DNA from: Granulicella mallensis MP5ACTX8 | GTDB lineage: Bacteria > Acidobacteriota > Terriglobia > Terriglobales > Acidobacteriaceae | Direction of reading: 5' to 3' | DNA: 64,000 nt | NCBI RefSeq assembly: GCF_000178955.2 | Contig: NC_016631.1 | Coordinates: forward strand, 1,736,001 to 1,800,000 | Shown: piece by piece, positions 43,392-52,400 of the stretch | Layout: the number at the start of each line of letters is the position of its first letter | Position numbering within the stretch: the first letter of the stretch is position 1 | Position numbers and translations under genes: made by a program | Notes under the pieces: model-generated | What the model was told of the DNA's origin: nothing | Databases searched by the model: none | What the model saw: only the letters and a program-made list of their open reading frames with translations

Positions 43392-43723
43392 GGCTATGCA
43401 GTCCATTCAACTCTCAACTGGCGATAACAGGCCAATGCGCTCATCCACCCTCGTTTATGACTGCAAATCTGGCCAGATATGGCTAGTTCCATAGCTAAAT
43501 AGGCCTACGGGTGTTTTATCCTCACGTCTCGTAGAAAGGACAGGATGATCCACGAATCCGGCCTAATTCAGATATAACTCCAATAGCTGTAACCAATGGA
43601 CTTTTCATCTCTCTAACGTTGCACAGACTCTGATTCACCGCATCTCACTTGATGCTCCGTGTTATCGGCTGTCTTGCACGCTTTCTGGCGTTTCTGCTGC
43701 CACTTTAGAGAGAACGGAGCCTC
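43392..43723. other. 332-bp intergenic stretch, no gene seen
   Basis: The region lies between the Ig-like lipoprotein and the DoxX-sigma-anti-sigma operon. No credible coding frame or strong hairpin was found. A promoter for the operon should lie here; GTAACC and TCTCTAA at about 43590-43616 are in a spacing seen in ECF promoters, but this is weak. Confidence 0.4.
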
Positions 43724-44212
43724 ATGAAAAATTTGCTTAAGTTGTATGAGCGTATCTCGGGGATGTTGTCCTATCTGCAATCTCCATTTTTGTTGGCTGT
43801 GCGGCTCTATTGGGGATGGCAACTGGTGATGACCGGGTGGGGGAAGTTGCACAATCTCGCCAGGTTCACGGATATCTTCGCCAACCTGAACATCCCATTT
43901 CCCAGTGCCAGTGCTCATTTCATCGGATGCCTCGAGTTCTTCGGTGGAATTCTTTTAATCCTGGGTCTTGGATCGAGGCTGACGGCATTCCTCATGACCT
44001 GCAATATGCTGGTCGCCTACTGGACTGCGGACCATGACGCTTTTGTCTCGTTCTTTTCCGATCCGGATAAATTTAGCGCCGCATCGCCCTATACGATTCT
44101 GTTTGCATCCCTTCTCGTTCTAATATTCGGTGCAGGACTGTTCTCTGTGGATGCGCTGCTGGCAAAGCGTTGTCGAGTCTGGCTGGAGAACCCGGGGATC
44201 GAGAAAGAATGA
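43724..44212 (+). CDS. DoxX-family membrane protein
   Basis: The protein has 162 residues and four hydrophobic helices. The segment LLAVRLYWGWQLVMTGWGKLHNLARFTDIFANL contains the R-L...G-x-x-K-L motif of DoxX proteins. FIGCLEFFGGILLILGLGSRLTAFLM is the second helix pair with the conserved Glu. LLVLIFGAGLFSVDALL closes it. The stop overlaps the ECF sigma start (ATGA at 44209-44212), so expression is translationally coupled. DoxX-ECF sigma operons suggest an envelope or redox stress response. Confidence 0.85.
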   Translation: MKNLLKLYERISGMLSYLQSPFLLAVRLYWGWQLVMTGWGKLHNLARFTDIFANLNIPFPSASAHFIGCLEFFGGILLILGLGSRLTAFLMTCNMLVAYWTADHDAFVSFFSDPDKFSAASPYTILFASLLVLIFGAGLFSVDALLAKRCRVWLENPGIEKE

Positions 44213-44835
44213 CTGACGTACTCGCAGGCAGGGATGAATCGCAGATGATTGCGTCCATCCTTGCAGGCAATTCGCAGGTGTTCCATGAACTCATTCGCCC
44301 GTATGAGCGAAGCGTGTATGTCATGGCTCTGTCGTTGCTCCAGAATGAAGCGGATGCGGAAGATACCGCGCAGGAGGCCTTTCTAAAGGCCTTCCGCAGC
44401 CTCGCGAGTTTTCGCGCTGAGGCGAAATTCAGCACCTGGCTGATCAGTATCACGCTGAATGAGGCACGCAGCCGTCTTCGCCGCAAGAATACGGTCAAGA
44501 TGGAGTCGCTCGATGAGCCGCAGGATGAGCAGGGACATATCTCGCCCGCGCTGCTGCGGGACTGGCGAGAGATTCCCTCCGAGGCGGTGGAACGGCAGGA
44601 GGTTCGAGGGTTGTTGCAACAGGCCATTGCCGGCCTGCCTCCAATCTATCGCGAGATCTTTCTGCTGCGGGATGTCGAGGAGTTGAGTATCGACGAGTCG
44701 GCAAAGGCTCTCGGCATCACGGTGGCAGCGGTAAAGGTGCGGCTGCATCGCGCTCGGCTGATGCTGCAAAAAAAGCTTGCACCGCAGTTGAAGCAGGTCA
44801 ATCCAAAGAAGAGGAGGTGGCTCCCATGGTCATAG
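44209..44835 (+). CDS. ECF-family RNA polymerase sigma factor
   Basis: The protein has 208 residues from the ATG overlapping the DoxX stop; the in-frame start at 44170 lies inside DoxX. Sigma region 2 is FHELIRPYERSVYVMALSLLQNEADAEDTAQEAFLKAFRSL with SFRAEAKFSTWLISITLNEARSRLRR. Region 4 is AIAGLPPIYREIFLLRDVEELSIDESAKALGITVAAVKVRLHRARLML. No extra domain is present. The gene for a zinc-binding anti-sigma factor follows with a 10-bp overlap, a standard ECF arrangement. Its regulon probably includes its own operon. Confidence 0.93.
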   Translation: MTDVLAGRDESQMIASILAGNSQVFHELIRPYERSVYVMALSLLQNEADAEDTAQEAFLKAFRSLASFRAEAKFSTWLISITLNEARSRLRRKNTVKMESLDEPQDEQGHISPALLRDWREIPSEAVERQEVRGLLQQAIAGLPPIYREIFLLRDVEELSIDESAKALGITVAAVKVRLHRARLMLQKKLAPQLKQVNPKKRRWLPWS

Positions 44836-45089
44836 AGTGCAAACATGTCTGGGATCACATCTCCGGCTACCTGGATGGAACACTGGATCCCGAGGTTTTG
44901 GCGGTGGTGCAGAAGCATCTGGAACATTGCGAGCTCTGTTCGGCGATCCTCGACTCGACGCGGAACATCCTGATCCTCACGGCAGACGAGCGTGTGTTTG
45001 AACTGCCGCTTGGCTATAGCGAACGTCTCCATGCCCGGCTTGAGGCGGAGATGCAGAGTATTGTGCCCAAGAAACCTGATGATGGATGA
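44826..45089 (+). CDS. Zinc-finger anti-sigma factor (ZAS/zf-HC2), soluble
   Basis: The protein has 87 residues. The ATG at 44826 is preceded by GAGGAGG; it overlaps the sigma factor by 10 bp. The motif begins CKHVWDHISGYLDGTLDPE and ends KHLEHCELCSAILDS, giving the H-x3-C-x2-C zinc site of ZAS domains. No transmembrane helix follows, so it is cytoplasmic and may sense redox or metal state directly, as RsrA-type factors do. It should bind and inhibit the sigma factor encoded just upstream. Confidence 0.85.
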   Translation: MVIECKHVWDHISGYLDGTLDPEVLAVVQKHLEHCELCSAILDSTRNILILTADERVFELPLGYSERLHARLEAEMQSIVPKKPDDG

Positions 45090-45158
45090 GCCGCGAGGGA
45101 TAGCCTGAGAGGTGCCAAATTGAACCGCGAGCCGTGTCCAGATACGGTGCCTGTCAGG

Positions 45159-45626
45159 CTACTGAGCGTGATGGAAGATCTGGTGCGTGATCGCCTCGGC
45201 CGCTACAAGAACCAGGGTCACGATTGCGAGGACGATCTGGAAGGTTTCGGAACGCCGTTGCTTCTGCGTCACGGAGGCCATACGCCACTGGGATGAGGGT
45301 CTGGCGCGCAGGCTGCGAATCCTCCAGACGACATACAGGTTGATGAGGGAGCCGGCTACCGCAACCACCATCATGGGAATGCGGATGGCATCGGCATGGA
45401 TGCGACCGATGGTGTGCTGCACCCCGGCCGCAGCCGCCAATGCGCTTACCCCAATGATGACGCGTATGCCGCTGATGGCCATGACCGCTGTGCAGGCGCT
45501 CTGGAGCAGGATAAACATCAGACTCGTGAGGCTGAGGATCCAGGAGCGGCTGCCGGTGGAAGGTTGTTCGCTTGCAGGAGTGTCTACGGAACTATCCGGG
45601 GCGAATTTGGGATCTTGGACAGGCAT
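45159..45626 (-). CDS. Hypothetical membrane protein, four helices
   Basis: The protein has 155 residues from ATG at 45626; a TTG at 45656 would add ten residues. A Ser/Pro/Asp-rich N-terminus of about 35 residues precedes hydrophobic helices (SLTSLMFILLQSACTAVMAI; VIIGVSALAAAAGV; IPMMVVAVAGSLINLYVVW; IVLAIVTLVLVAAEAITHQI). A conserved-looking basic loop (SQWRMASVTQKQRRSETFQ) lies between helices 3 and 4. It was not assigned to a family. It is transcribed toward the anti-sigma gene and divergent from the FadR-like regulator. Confidence 0.6.
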   Translation of the reverse strand: MPVQDPKFAPDSSVDTPASEQPSTGSRSWILSLTSLMFILLQSACTAVMAISGIRVIIGVSALAAAAGVQHTIGRIHADAIRIPMMVVAVAGSLINLYVVWRIRSLRARPSSQWRMASVTQKQRRSETFQIVLAIVTLVLVAAEAITHQIFHHAQ

Positions 45627-45705
45627 TTCATCTTTACGGTACACCAGGTCGCGCAAACCTGTTTCTTATGTGTTACAAACGGCACTTGCAGAGTAGGATG
45701 GAGCC

Positions 45706-46485
45706 GTGCGCTCCTTACTCAGGAACGCGGGGATGAATATGGTCAAGACGCATCGCAGGTACCAGGAGGTTGCAGCACGAATTTCGCGCTATGTCGCGGA
45801 GAAGAGACTCGAGCCGGGCGCCCGGCTTCCGGGAGAGATCGATCTGGCAAAGGTCTGCGGGGTGAGCCGTCCCACGATTCGCGAAGCGATGGTGGCCCTG
45901 GAGATCGCAGGCGAGCTGGAGATTCGGAGCGGTTCGGGAGCCTACGTTCGCGAGGCCGTGAACCCCATGTCGCTGGTGCTGGACTCCGGTCCCGGGCCGT
46001 TTGAGCTGCTGCGGGCACGCATTCTGATTGAGGGCGAGATCGCCGCGGATGCAGCCCTGTATGCTTCGGCCGGAGACCTGGCGAAGATCGAGAAGACCCT
46101 GCAGCAGATGCGGAAGCTGGTGCAGGCGAAGACCAATGCCCAGGTAACGGACAGGCAGTTCCATGTGGCGATCGGCGAGGCTGCCAAGAACAGCGTGCTG
46201 ACGAGCATCGTCGATGGGTTGTGGGCAGGCATGTTTGCGCCGATGTATCACCGGCTGAGCCAGCGTGCCGGCCTCGACCAGCATCAGGCGGCCGCGTTGG
46301 AAGATCACGAGGCCATCTTTGCGGCGATCGCAGGCCGCAACCCGAATGAGGCCCGCAGGGCGATGCGGCGGCACCTGCATCACGTGGAAGAGCACCTGAC
46401 CAGCGATGACGTGCCGTCGCCAGTGAAGCCGCCCAGCAAGCCAACGCCGGATGCTGCGGCGAACGGACGCAAGCAGCCGGTTTAG
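45706..46485 (+). CDS. GntR-family regulator, FadR subfamily (FCD domain)
   Basis: The protein has 259 residues. The GTG at 45706 has GGATGGAG upstream; ATGs at 45733 and 45739 are alternatives. The winged helix is YQEVAARISRYVAEKRLEPGARLPGEIDLAKVCGVSRPTIREAMVALEIAGELEIRSGSGAYV. The helical FCD effector domain follows, with FELLRARILIEGEIAADAAL and the metal-ligand pattern FHVAIGEAAKNSVL and DHEAIFAAIAGRNPNEARRAMRRHLHHV. FadR-type proteins bind organic acids and repress sugar-acid or carboxylate pathways. Here no catabolic operon is adjacent, so the target is unknown. A strong hairpin terminator follows. Confidence 0.9.
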   Translation: MRSLLRNAGMNMVKTHRRYQEVAARISRYVAEKRLEPGARLPGEIDLAKVCGVSRPTIREAMVALEIAGELEIRSGSGAYVREAVNPMSLVLDSGPGPFELLRARILIEGEIAADAALYASAGDLAKIEKTLQQMRKLVQAKTNAQVTDRQFHVAIGEAAKNSVLTSIVDGLWAGMFAPMYHRLSQRAGLDQHQAAALEDHEAIFAAIAGRNPNEARRAMRRHLHHVEEHLTSDDVPSPVKPPSKPTPDAAANGRKQPV

Positions 46486-46513
46486 GGTATTTCGCTCTTG
46501 TAGCTAACGAATC

Positions 46514-46542
46514 AAAAAGGCATGGCTTCGGCCATGCCTTTT
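46514..46542. terminator. Bidirectional rho-independent terminator
   Basis: The stem AAAAGGCATGGC with loop TTCG and GCCATGCCTTTT is perfectly paired, with A-run and T-run on the two sides. It sits between the regulator and the convergent VOC gene and can serve both. It resembles the hairpin at 47720-47761. Confidence 0.8.
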
Positions 46543-46571
46543 CGGCCTCCGATTGTGCACAATGTGCGTCT

Positions 46572-46997
46572 CTACTTCGCGAAGAGCTCACCGAGATCCG
46601 CGAAGGCCTTGAACTCCAGGGCGTTGCCCGACGGGTCGAGGAAGAACATCGTCGACTGCTCGCCGACCTGGCCTTCGAATCGTGTGTAAGGCTCGATGAC
46701 AAAGGACACACCAGCGGCGCGGACGCGTTCTGCCAACGCTTTCCAGTCTGCCTGTGTCAGCACCACTCCAAAGTGGGGAACCGGCACGGCGTGCCCGTCG
46801 ACGGGATTGCTATGTGCTGCTGTGTTGTCAGAAGCAGGTTTGTGATGCGCGACGATCTGATGTCCGAAGAGATTGAAGTCGATCCACTGCTCTGAGCTAC
46901 GGCCTTCGGGGCAGCCGAGAACCGTGCCGTAAAAATGGCGCGCTGCGGCGAGATCGTGGACTGGAAAGGCAATGTGGAAGGGGCGTAGTTCGGACAT
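46572..46997 (-). CDS. VOC-family protein (glyoxalase-like)
   Basis: The protein has 141 residues from ATG at 46997 ([24 protein letters not shown]); an upstream start at 47039 adds 14 residues without similarity. VOC motifs: [70 protein letters not shown] and [16 protein letters not shown]. The histidine and glutamate metal ligands are present, and it is close to a group called dihydroxybiphenyl-dioxygenase-like. The biological substrate is unknown. Confidence 0.85.
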   Translation of the reverse strand: MSELRPFHIAFPVHDLAAARHFYGTVLGCPEGRSSEQWIDFNLFGHQIVAHHKPASDNTAAHSNPVDGHAVPVPHFGVVLTQADWKALAERVRAAGVSFVIEPYTRFEGQVGEQSTMFFLDPSGNALEFKAFADLGELFAK

Positions 46998-47100
46998 GCT
47001 GTGCGCTCGCGAATGAGATAGGGCCGAGTCTTGGCCCACTCGATGATGATACGCAGGAAATTACGAGTGCGGCCAGCGCTACAAGTAGTTGTTTGAAGGG

Positions 47101-47240
47101 GCGGGACTTTAGTCCCGCCGTATAGGCAATATTTGCAGGGTGGCTTTAGCCACTGAGGGAATCTCTTTCCGGCGAAATTCCCTCAGCGGCTAAAGCCGCC
47201 TGCTATGGGGTTCTTTTCGGCTGGGCTAAAGCCCAGCCCT
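47101..47240. repeat. Three-hairpin palindromic intergenic element, copy A
   Basis: GCGGGACTTTAGTCCCGC (47101-47118) is followed by a long hairpin with arms beginning GGTGGCTTTAGCCACTGAGG and ending CCTCAGCGGCTAAAGCCGCC (47139-47200), then GGCTGGGCTAAAGCCCAGCC (47219-47238). Each sub-hairpin has the shape GGCTTTAGCC or a variant. A second copy, inverted, is at 62571-62710. Confidence 0.8.
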
Positions 47241-47282
47241 TTCAACGCGACACGCCATTGGGGTTGGTTTTCCGAGACTGCT

Positions 47283-47618
47283 CTAGCGACGACGATAGCC
47301 TTGGTCGTACCCACGCAGATAGGCATCGCGGAAGGCATTGCGATAGGGCTCAAACGGTCCTAGATGCGGATCATAGCCGGGACAATCGTGGAAGGCGCGT
47401 GTCCGGCGAGCGTCGTACGGAGCTCCGCTCTCTGCCGCGCGTGCACCATCGGAGCGGCCTGTCTCAAAGCCGTTGTGTTCGGCCAGTTGAACGAGGGGTG
47501 GCACCTGGGCTATGGGAGGCGGTGGAGGTGGGGGTGGTGCATAGTGTTTGGCACAGCCAAGGCCCGCGAACAGAAACAAGGACGATGCTGCCGTGAGAAC
47601 CACGCGATTAAGTTTCAT
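47283..47618 (-). CDS. Small lipoprotein, function unknown
   Basis: The protein has 111 residues. ATG at 47618 has AGGAG upstream; the longer start at 47648 is rejected. The signal segment LTAASSLFLFAGLGC ends in a lipobox with Cys20. A run of eight prolines follows, then a charged C-terminus (FETGRSDGARAAESG, FRDAYLRGYDQGYRRR) with a Y-x-x-G-Y repeat typical of small acidobacterial envelope proteins. No function is recognised. Confidence 0.7.
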   Translation of the reverse strand: MKLNRVVLTAASSLFLFAGLGCAKHYAPPPPPPPPIAQVPPLVQLAEHNGFETGRSDGARAAESGAPYDARRTRAFHDCPGYDPHLGPFEPYRNAFRDAYLRGYDQGYRRR

Positions 47619-47719
47619 ATAGCTCTCCTGACCGTCGAGACGGCACATTGGTTTGAACTCGACTGGGAACAGGATGTTGCTGTGAAGTTTTTACGGAGTG
47701 CGCGGTACTCGAATCACTA

Positions 47720-47761
47720 AAAGACGAAAGGGCATGGCCTCAGCCATGCCCTTTCGGTCTT
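47720..47761. terminator. Hairpin terminator
   Basis: AGACGAAAGGGCATGGC, loop CTCA, then GCCATGCCCTTTCGGTCT. The stem is about 17 bp with one mismatch. It lies downstream of the minus-strand aldehyde dehydrogenase. Its core GCATGGC/GCCATGC is the same as in the terminator at 46514-46542. Confidence 0.7.
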
Positions 47762-47779
47762 GCTTTTGCAGGCTGTGAA

Positions 47780-49384
47780 TCACAGGCCCATGCGTTGTTC
47801 TTGTTGCTCCGCTTCGTCGGAGACAACGCCCATCTTCTCTGCGATGGACTTTGCCTGCGTGAAGAGCGTGAGGTAATCGGGACCGCCGGCCTTGGAGTCC
47901 GTTCCGCTCATGTTGAAGCCCCCAAAGGGGTGAGCTCCAACCATCGCTCCAGTGCACTTGCGGTTGAGATACAGGTTGCCGACGTGGAACTCGTCGCGGG
48001 CGCGGTTGAGCTTCTCGCGCGAATTGGTGTAGATCGCGCCCGTCAATCCATACTCCGTGTTGTTGGCGATGGCCAATGCATCGTCGAAGTCCTTGGCACG
48101 AATGACCGCAAGTAGAGGTCCGAAGATCTCTTCCTGTGCCAGGCGAGACGTGGGTGCGACGTCGGAGATGACTGTGGGCGCGATGTAGTAGCCGCCCTCG
48201 ATCTCGAGAGACTTACCGCCTGCCAGCAGACGTCCTTCCGTCTGTCCGAGCTGGATGTAGTCGAGAACGCGTTTGTGCGCGACGCTGTTGATGACCGGAC
48301 CAGTCGCGAAGTTCTCCGCCGGATCGCCGGTAGCGAGGGCCGAGACGCGTTCCCGCAGACGATCGCAGAAGACGTCGTACACCGACGAGGCGACGATCAC
48401 GCGCGAGCACGCCGAGCACTTCTGGCCGCTAAAACCGAAGGCTGAGGCGACTACGCCGTCGACCGCGGCGTCGATGTCGCTATCGGAGTCAACGACGATA
48501 GAGTCTTTGCCGCCTAGTTCGAGGATCGTGCGTTTGATGAAGTGCTGGCCGGGCTGTGTGCGCGCGGCGCGCTCGTGAATCTCGAGACCCACCTTCTTCG
48601 ATCCCGTGAAGGCGATGAAGCGAATCTGCGGATGCTCCACGATGGCGCGGCCTACTTCCGGTCCGCCCTGGACGAGGTTGACGACACCATCAGGAAGTCC
48701 AGCTTCCGACAGCAGCGCGACAAAGCGGGCTGCGATGGTAGGGGCATCCGGCGAGGGCTTGAGCACCACGGTGTTGCCGCAGACGATGGCAGCCGCGGTC
48801 ATGCCGGCCATGATGGCGAAGGGGAAGTTCCACGGGGGAATGACCGCACCGGCGCCGAGCGGAATATAGCGCAGCAGGTTGCGTTCGCCGGGGAACTGGA
48901 TGGGCGTCGTGGCGGAGTCGAGACGCAGGGCCTCGCGCGCATAGAACTCCAGGAAGTCGATGCACTCGCCTACATCGGCATCGGCCTCGGCCCAGTTCTT
49001 GCCGACTTCGAGCGTAAGCCAGGCGCAGAAGGTCAGGTGACGGTTGCGGATCAGCTCGGCTGCGCGCTGCAGCAGGGCGACGCGTTCCGTGACCGAGGTG
49101 CGTTTCCAGCTCAGAAAGGCCTGCTGTGCCGCGCTGACGGCGTCGTTCGCATCGGCTTCGGTCGCGGCGGAGTGGACTCCGATGACCTCTGCGGGGCGAG
49201 CAGGATTGACGGAGGTGAAGGTGGTGCCGGAGCGACGTTGTTGGCCTCCGATGATGAGATCGTAGGTCGCGCCAAGTTCGCTGCGAACCTGTGCGAGGGC
49301 TTCGAGCATGCCGCGCTTGGTGTCGGCGTCTTTGAAGTCGGTGAAGGGCTCATTGTGGAACGGGGAAAGCGTAGTGACGGGCAT
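47780..49384 (-). CDS. pruA: L-glutamate gamma-semialdehyde (delta-1-pyrroline-5-carboxylate) dehydrogenase
   Basis: The protein has 534 residues from ATG at 49384 (MPVTTLSPFHNEPFTDF), with AGAGG just upstream. The N-terminal segment YDLIIGGQQRRSGTTFTSVNPA is typical of the RocA/PruA group. NAD-binding and active-site motifs are IPPWNFPFAIMAGMTAAAIV, FTGSKKVGLEIHE, LELGGKDSIVVDSD (Glu) and SAFGFSGQKCSACSRVI (Cys). A C-terminal MVGAHPFGGFNMSGTDSKAGGPDYL completes it. It oxidises glutamate semialdehyde to glutamate in proline and arginine breakdown. No proline dehydrogenase gene is adjacent in the window. Confidence 0.93.
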   Translation of the reverse strand: MPVTTLSPFHNEPFTDFKDADTKRGMLEALAQVRSELGATYDLIIGGQQRRSGTTFTSVNPARPAEVIGVHSAATEADANDAVSAAQQAFLSWKRTSVTERVALLQRAAELIRNRHLTFCAWLTLEVGKNWAEADADVGECIDFLEFYAREALRLDSATTPIQFPGERNLLRYIPLGAGAVIPPWNFPFAIMAGMTAAAIVCGNTVVLKPSPDAPTIAARFVALLSEAGLPDGVVNLVQGGPEVGRAIVEHPQIRFIAFTGSKKVGLEIHERAARTQPGQHFIKRTILELGGKDSIVVDSDSDIDAAVDGVVASAFGFSGQKCSACSRVIVASSVYDVFCDRLRERVSALATGDPAENFATGPVINSVAHKRVLDYIQLGQTEGRLLAGGKSLEIEGGYYIAPTVISDVAPTSRLAQEEIFGPLLAVIRAKDFDDALAIANNTEYGLTGAIYTNSREKLNRARDEFHVGNLYLNRKCTGAMVGAHPFGGFNMSGTDSKAGGPDYLTLFTQAKSIAEKMGVVSDEAEQQEQRMGL

Positions 49385-49445
49385 TGGGGACCTCTGTTCA
49401 ATCATTTTAAGCGTTCATGCGGTGCAAAGCGGTTCGTTCAGGTTT

Positions 49446-52400
49446 TTACTCCGTCAGCTTCTCCGTTGACTTCGACATCTTGGCGGTGCGTTCCAGCTTG
49501 TCCCACGAGAAGGGCTTGCCGTCGATCGCACGCTTGACAGTCTTGAGCAACACCCAGGAGAAGAGCTGGCGATAGGTGAAGCGCTGGACCCAGATGTGGA
49601 CGAGCAGCCAGGCGTCTCCGCGACTGGCCGGGTGTTTGCGTTCCAGCAGGAACGCCAGGCCCGAGGCCGCGAAGTCGATCAGCAGGAACGCCAGGAAGAA
49701 CGTCAGGAGCTTGAAGAGGTCGTTCGTGCTGGTCGTCTCGGGATGGAAGTGCTTGTCGATGAAATAGTGCACGACCCCGGCGACAAACATGAAGTCGATC
49801 AGCGGAGAGACCAGCGGCAGAAGGATCTGGAAGATGACGATGTTCGGCAGGGCAAAGAGGCCCATCGCACGGCGACGCGCGATGGCGCCCCGATGCTTGA
49901 AGACCGCCTGCAGAATGCCGAAGGACCAGCGGAAACGCTGGCGGGCGAGCCCGTTGGCAGTGACCGGCGCTTCGGTAAAGGCCAGTGCCTGATCCTCGTA
50001 GATCACCGCGTAACCCTGTTCCAACAGGTTCATCGTGAGGTCGGCGTCTTCGGCGACGGTGTCGGGATGGTACGCGCCTCCGGCTTTGACCGCAGCCGTG
50101 CGCCAGGCTCCAATGGCTCCGGGCACGACCATGACGACGTCGAACAGATCAAGCGCGCGCCGCTCGAAGTTCTGCGAGGTGATGTATTCGAGAGCCTGCC
50201 AGCGCGTCCAGAGGTTGACACGGTTGCCGACCTTCGCATTGCCTGCCACCGCTCCGATGGCTGGGTTTGCAAAGTGGCATACGAGCCGGGAGATGGCATC
50301 GTGTGCAATGACGCCATCGGCGTCGATGCCGACGTAGACCTCTTCGTCCGTGCTGCGCAGCGCGAAGTTCAGCGCTTCGGCCTTGCCTCCGTTGGGCTTG
50401 GTCAGAACCGTTACCTTTCCGTCGGCGATCTCTTTCGCGTAGGTTTCGGTGGCGATCTTGTAGGTCGCGTCTGTCGAACCATCGTCGATGACGATGATGC
50501 GGATGTTCTTGTAGTTGGACATCAGCACGGACCGAATCGTGCGTGCGATGACCATCTCCTCGTTATAGGCGGGGATCAGGACGGCGACCTTCGGCTGATA
50601 GTCCGGGGTAGCAAAGTCTTTGCGGCGGCGGAAGCGGTCGATGATTGCGCACAGACCGATGATGATGAGGCGGCCGCTCATCAGGACGTCGCCGACGAAG
50701 AAGACCGACAGCACGAAGTGATTGAAGAAGCCGATGAAGAAGAAGGTGATCGAATCGATAAAGGCGTAGTAGCGCTGCTTGCGGGTCAGCGGCACCATGA
50801 CCTGGTCGCGGGTCTGGCCGATGAGCTGCGAGACGGGCACGATCTCGTAGCCGTGCGCCCGCAACGCTTCGATCAGTTTCGGCAGCGCTGCGATGGTGGC
50901 ACTGCGGTCGCCGCCGCCGTCGTGCATCAGGATGATCGAGCCGCGCATCCAGGTCTTGGTGTTGGCTTCGTTAATCTGCTCGAAGACGCTGTCGATCATC
51001 TCCTGCGGTGTCTTGCGAGGATGTTCATCCCAGTCGTTGGTATCGATCTTGTCGCCGACGATCACATACCCGAGCTGATGTTGAATGCGATCGATCGGAG
51101 CGGCCTGGTCGTTGGTGTCGGGTTCCTGGTCGATCGAGTACGGCGGGCGGAAGTAGACGGGCTGCACGCCGAGTTTGGCGGCGAAGAGCCGTTCCGTCAG
51201 GTTGAGTTGCAGGTCGACAGATCCAGGCGAGATTTCGCTGATGTCGGGATGCGTGAAGCTGTGGTTACCGATCTCGTGGCCTTCGCGGTAGACGCGCTGC
51301 ATCACGCCGACGTTGTCCTGTGCTTCTTCGCCGATCATGAAGAAGGTGCCGACAACGTTGTACTTCTTCAGGATGTCGAGGATCTTCGGCGTCCAGGTGG
51401 GATCAGGCCCGTCGTCGAAGCTGATGGCGACTTGCTTGGGATGGTACCCATACTGCGAGAGCGTGTAGGGCAGCGGATACGAGTCCATCTTCTCGGAGAC
51501 GACGCTGAGGTACTTCGACGGGATCGTCTTGTCATCGTCCATCGTCAGGGTGCGATGACCGTTTTGCGGCTGGCCGGTGACGCGCAGAATATCGCCGTCG
51601 CCCTCGGTGTCCACATCCTGTCCGGGGGCAACGACTGCTAGGTCTTTCACGGGATCGGACTTCGTGGGCGTATCCCAGATCTTCCAGAGGGAGTCGTCCT
51701 CCGAGCCAAGACGGAAGAGAGCAAAGGTTTCCAAACCGAGAGCGCGGGCTACGCGCATCTGGTTTAGCACGGTGACAGCGTCGAGGAACCAGACCTGATG
51801 GCGTATCTTCGCATCTTCGTCGTCGTAGGCGAAGTGAGGGTTGAGCGAGTCCTCGTCCATGTCGATCTGCGCATCCGCGTCGGCGGCGGCCTGCCATGCT
51901 TCCTGGGTCGAAAGCATGGTGGTGGAGAGAATTGGCTGCTTTTCAGGCGCTGCAGGCTTTTTACTGCGCTCGTGTTTGCCCTTGGCCGGAGGGGGCGGAG
52001 GCAGATTGCTGGTCCAGTCGTAGCCGTAGTTGCCGATACCGCAGATGAGTTTTTCGCGCGGAACGATCTTCATCGCGGCCCGCAGATTATCGGCGAACCA
52101 ATCCTGCCCGGCCACCGGACCGGGGTCGGTGCCGGTCTGGTGCTGGTCGTAGTTCATGAGAATGATGCCGTCGGAATTGGCGGCGATGAACTTCATATCG
52201 AAGTCGTCGTCACCGACCGGCACATTGACGTAGAGCCGCAGATTGCGCGAGTGAAAGTCGTTATAGAGCGCCTGGATGAGCTGCTGGTAGCCTGGCTGCG
52301 CGGCGATCGGGATGTTCTGGAAGTTGAGTGTGAGGCCGCGATAGAAGTTATTGGCCGCGAGAAATGCGTCGATCTGGTGAATAAAGTTCGCACGCGCGAC

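Noticed and set aside
49596-51641. A 681-codon open frame on the plus strand
   Set aside because: It is the mirror of the minus-strand GH18-NodB-GT2 gene, rich in Asp/Arg/Val with no domain, and arises from GC-rich codon structure.
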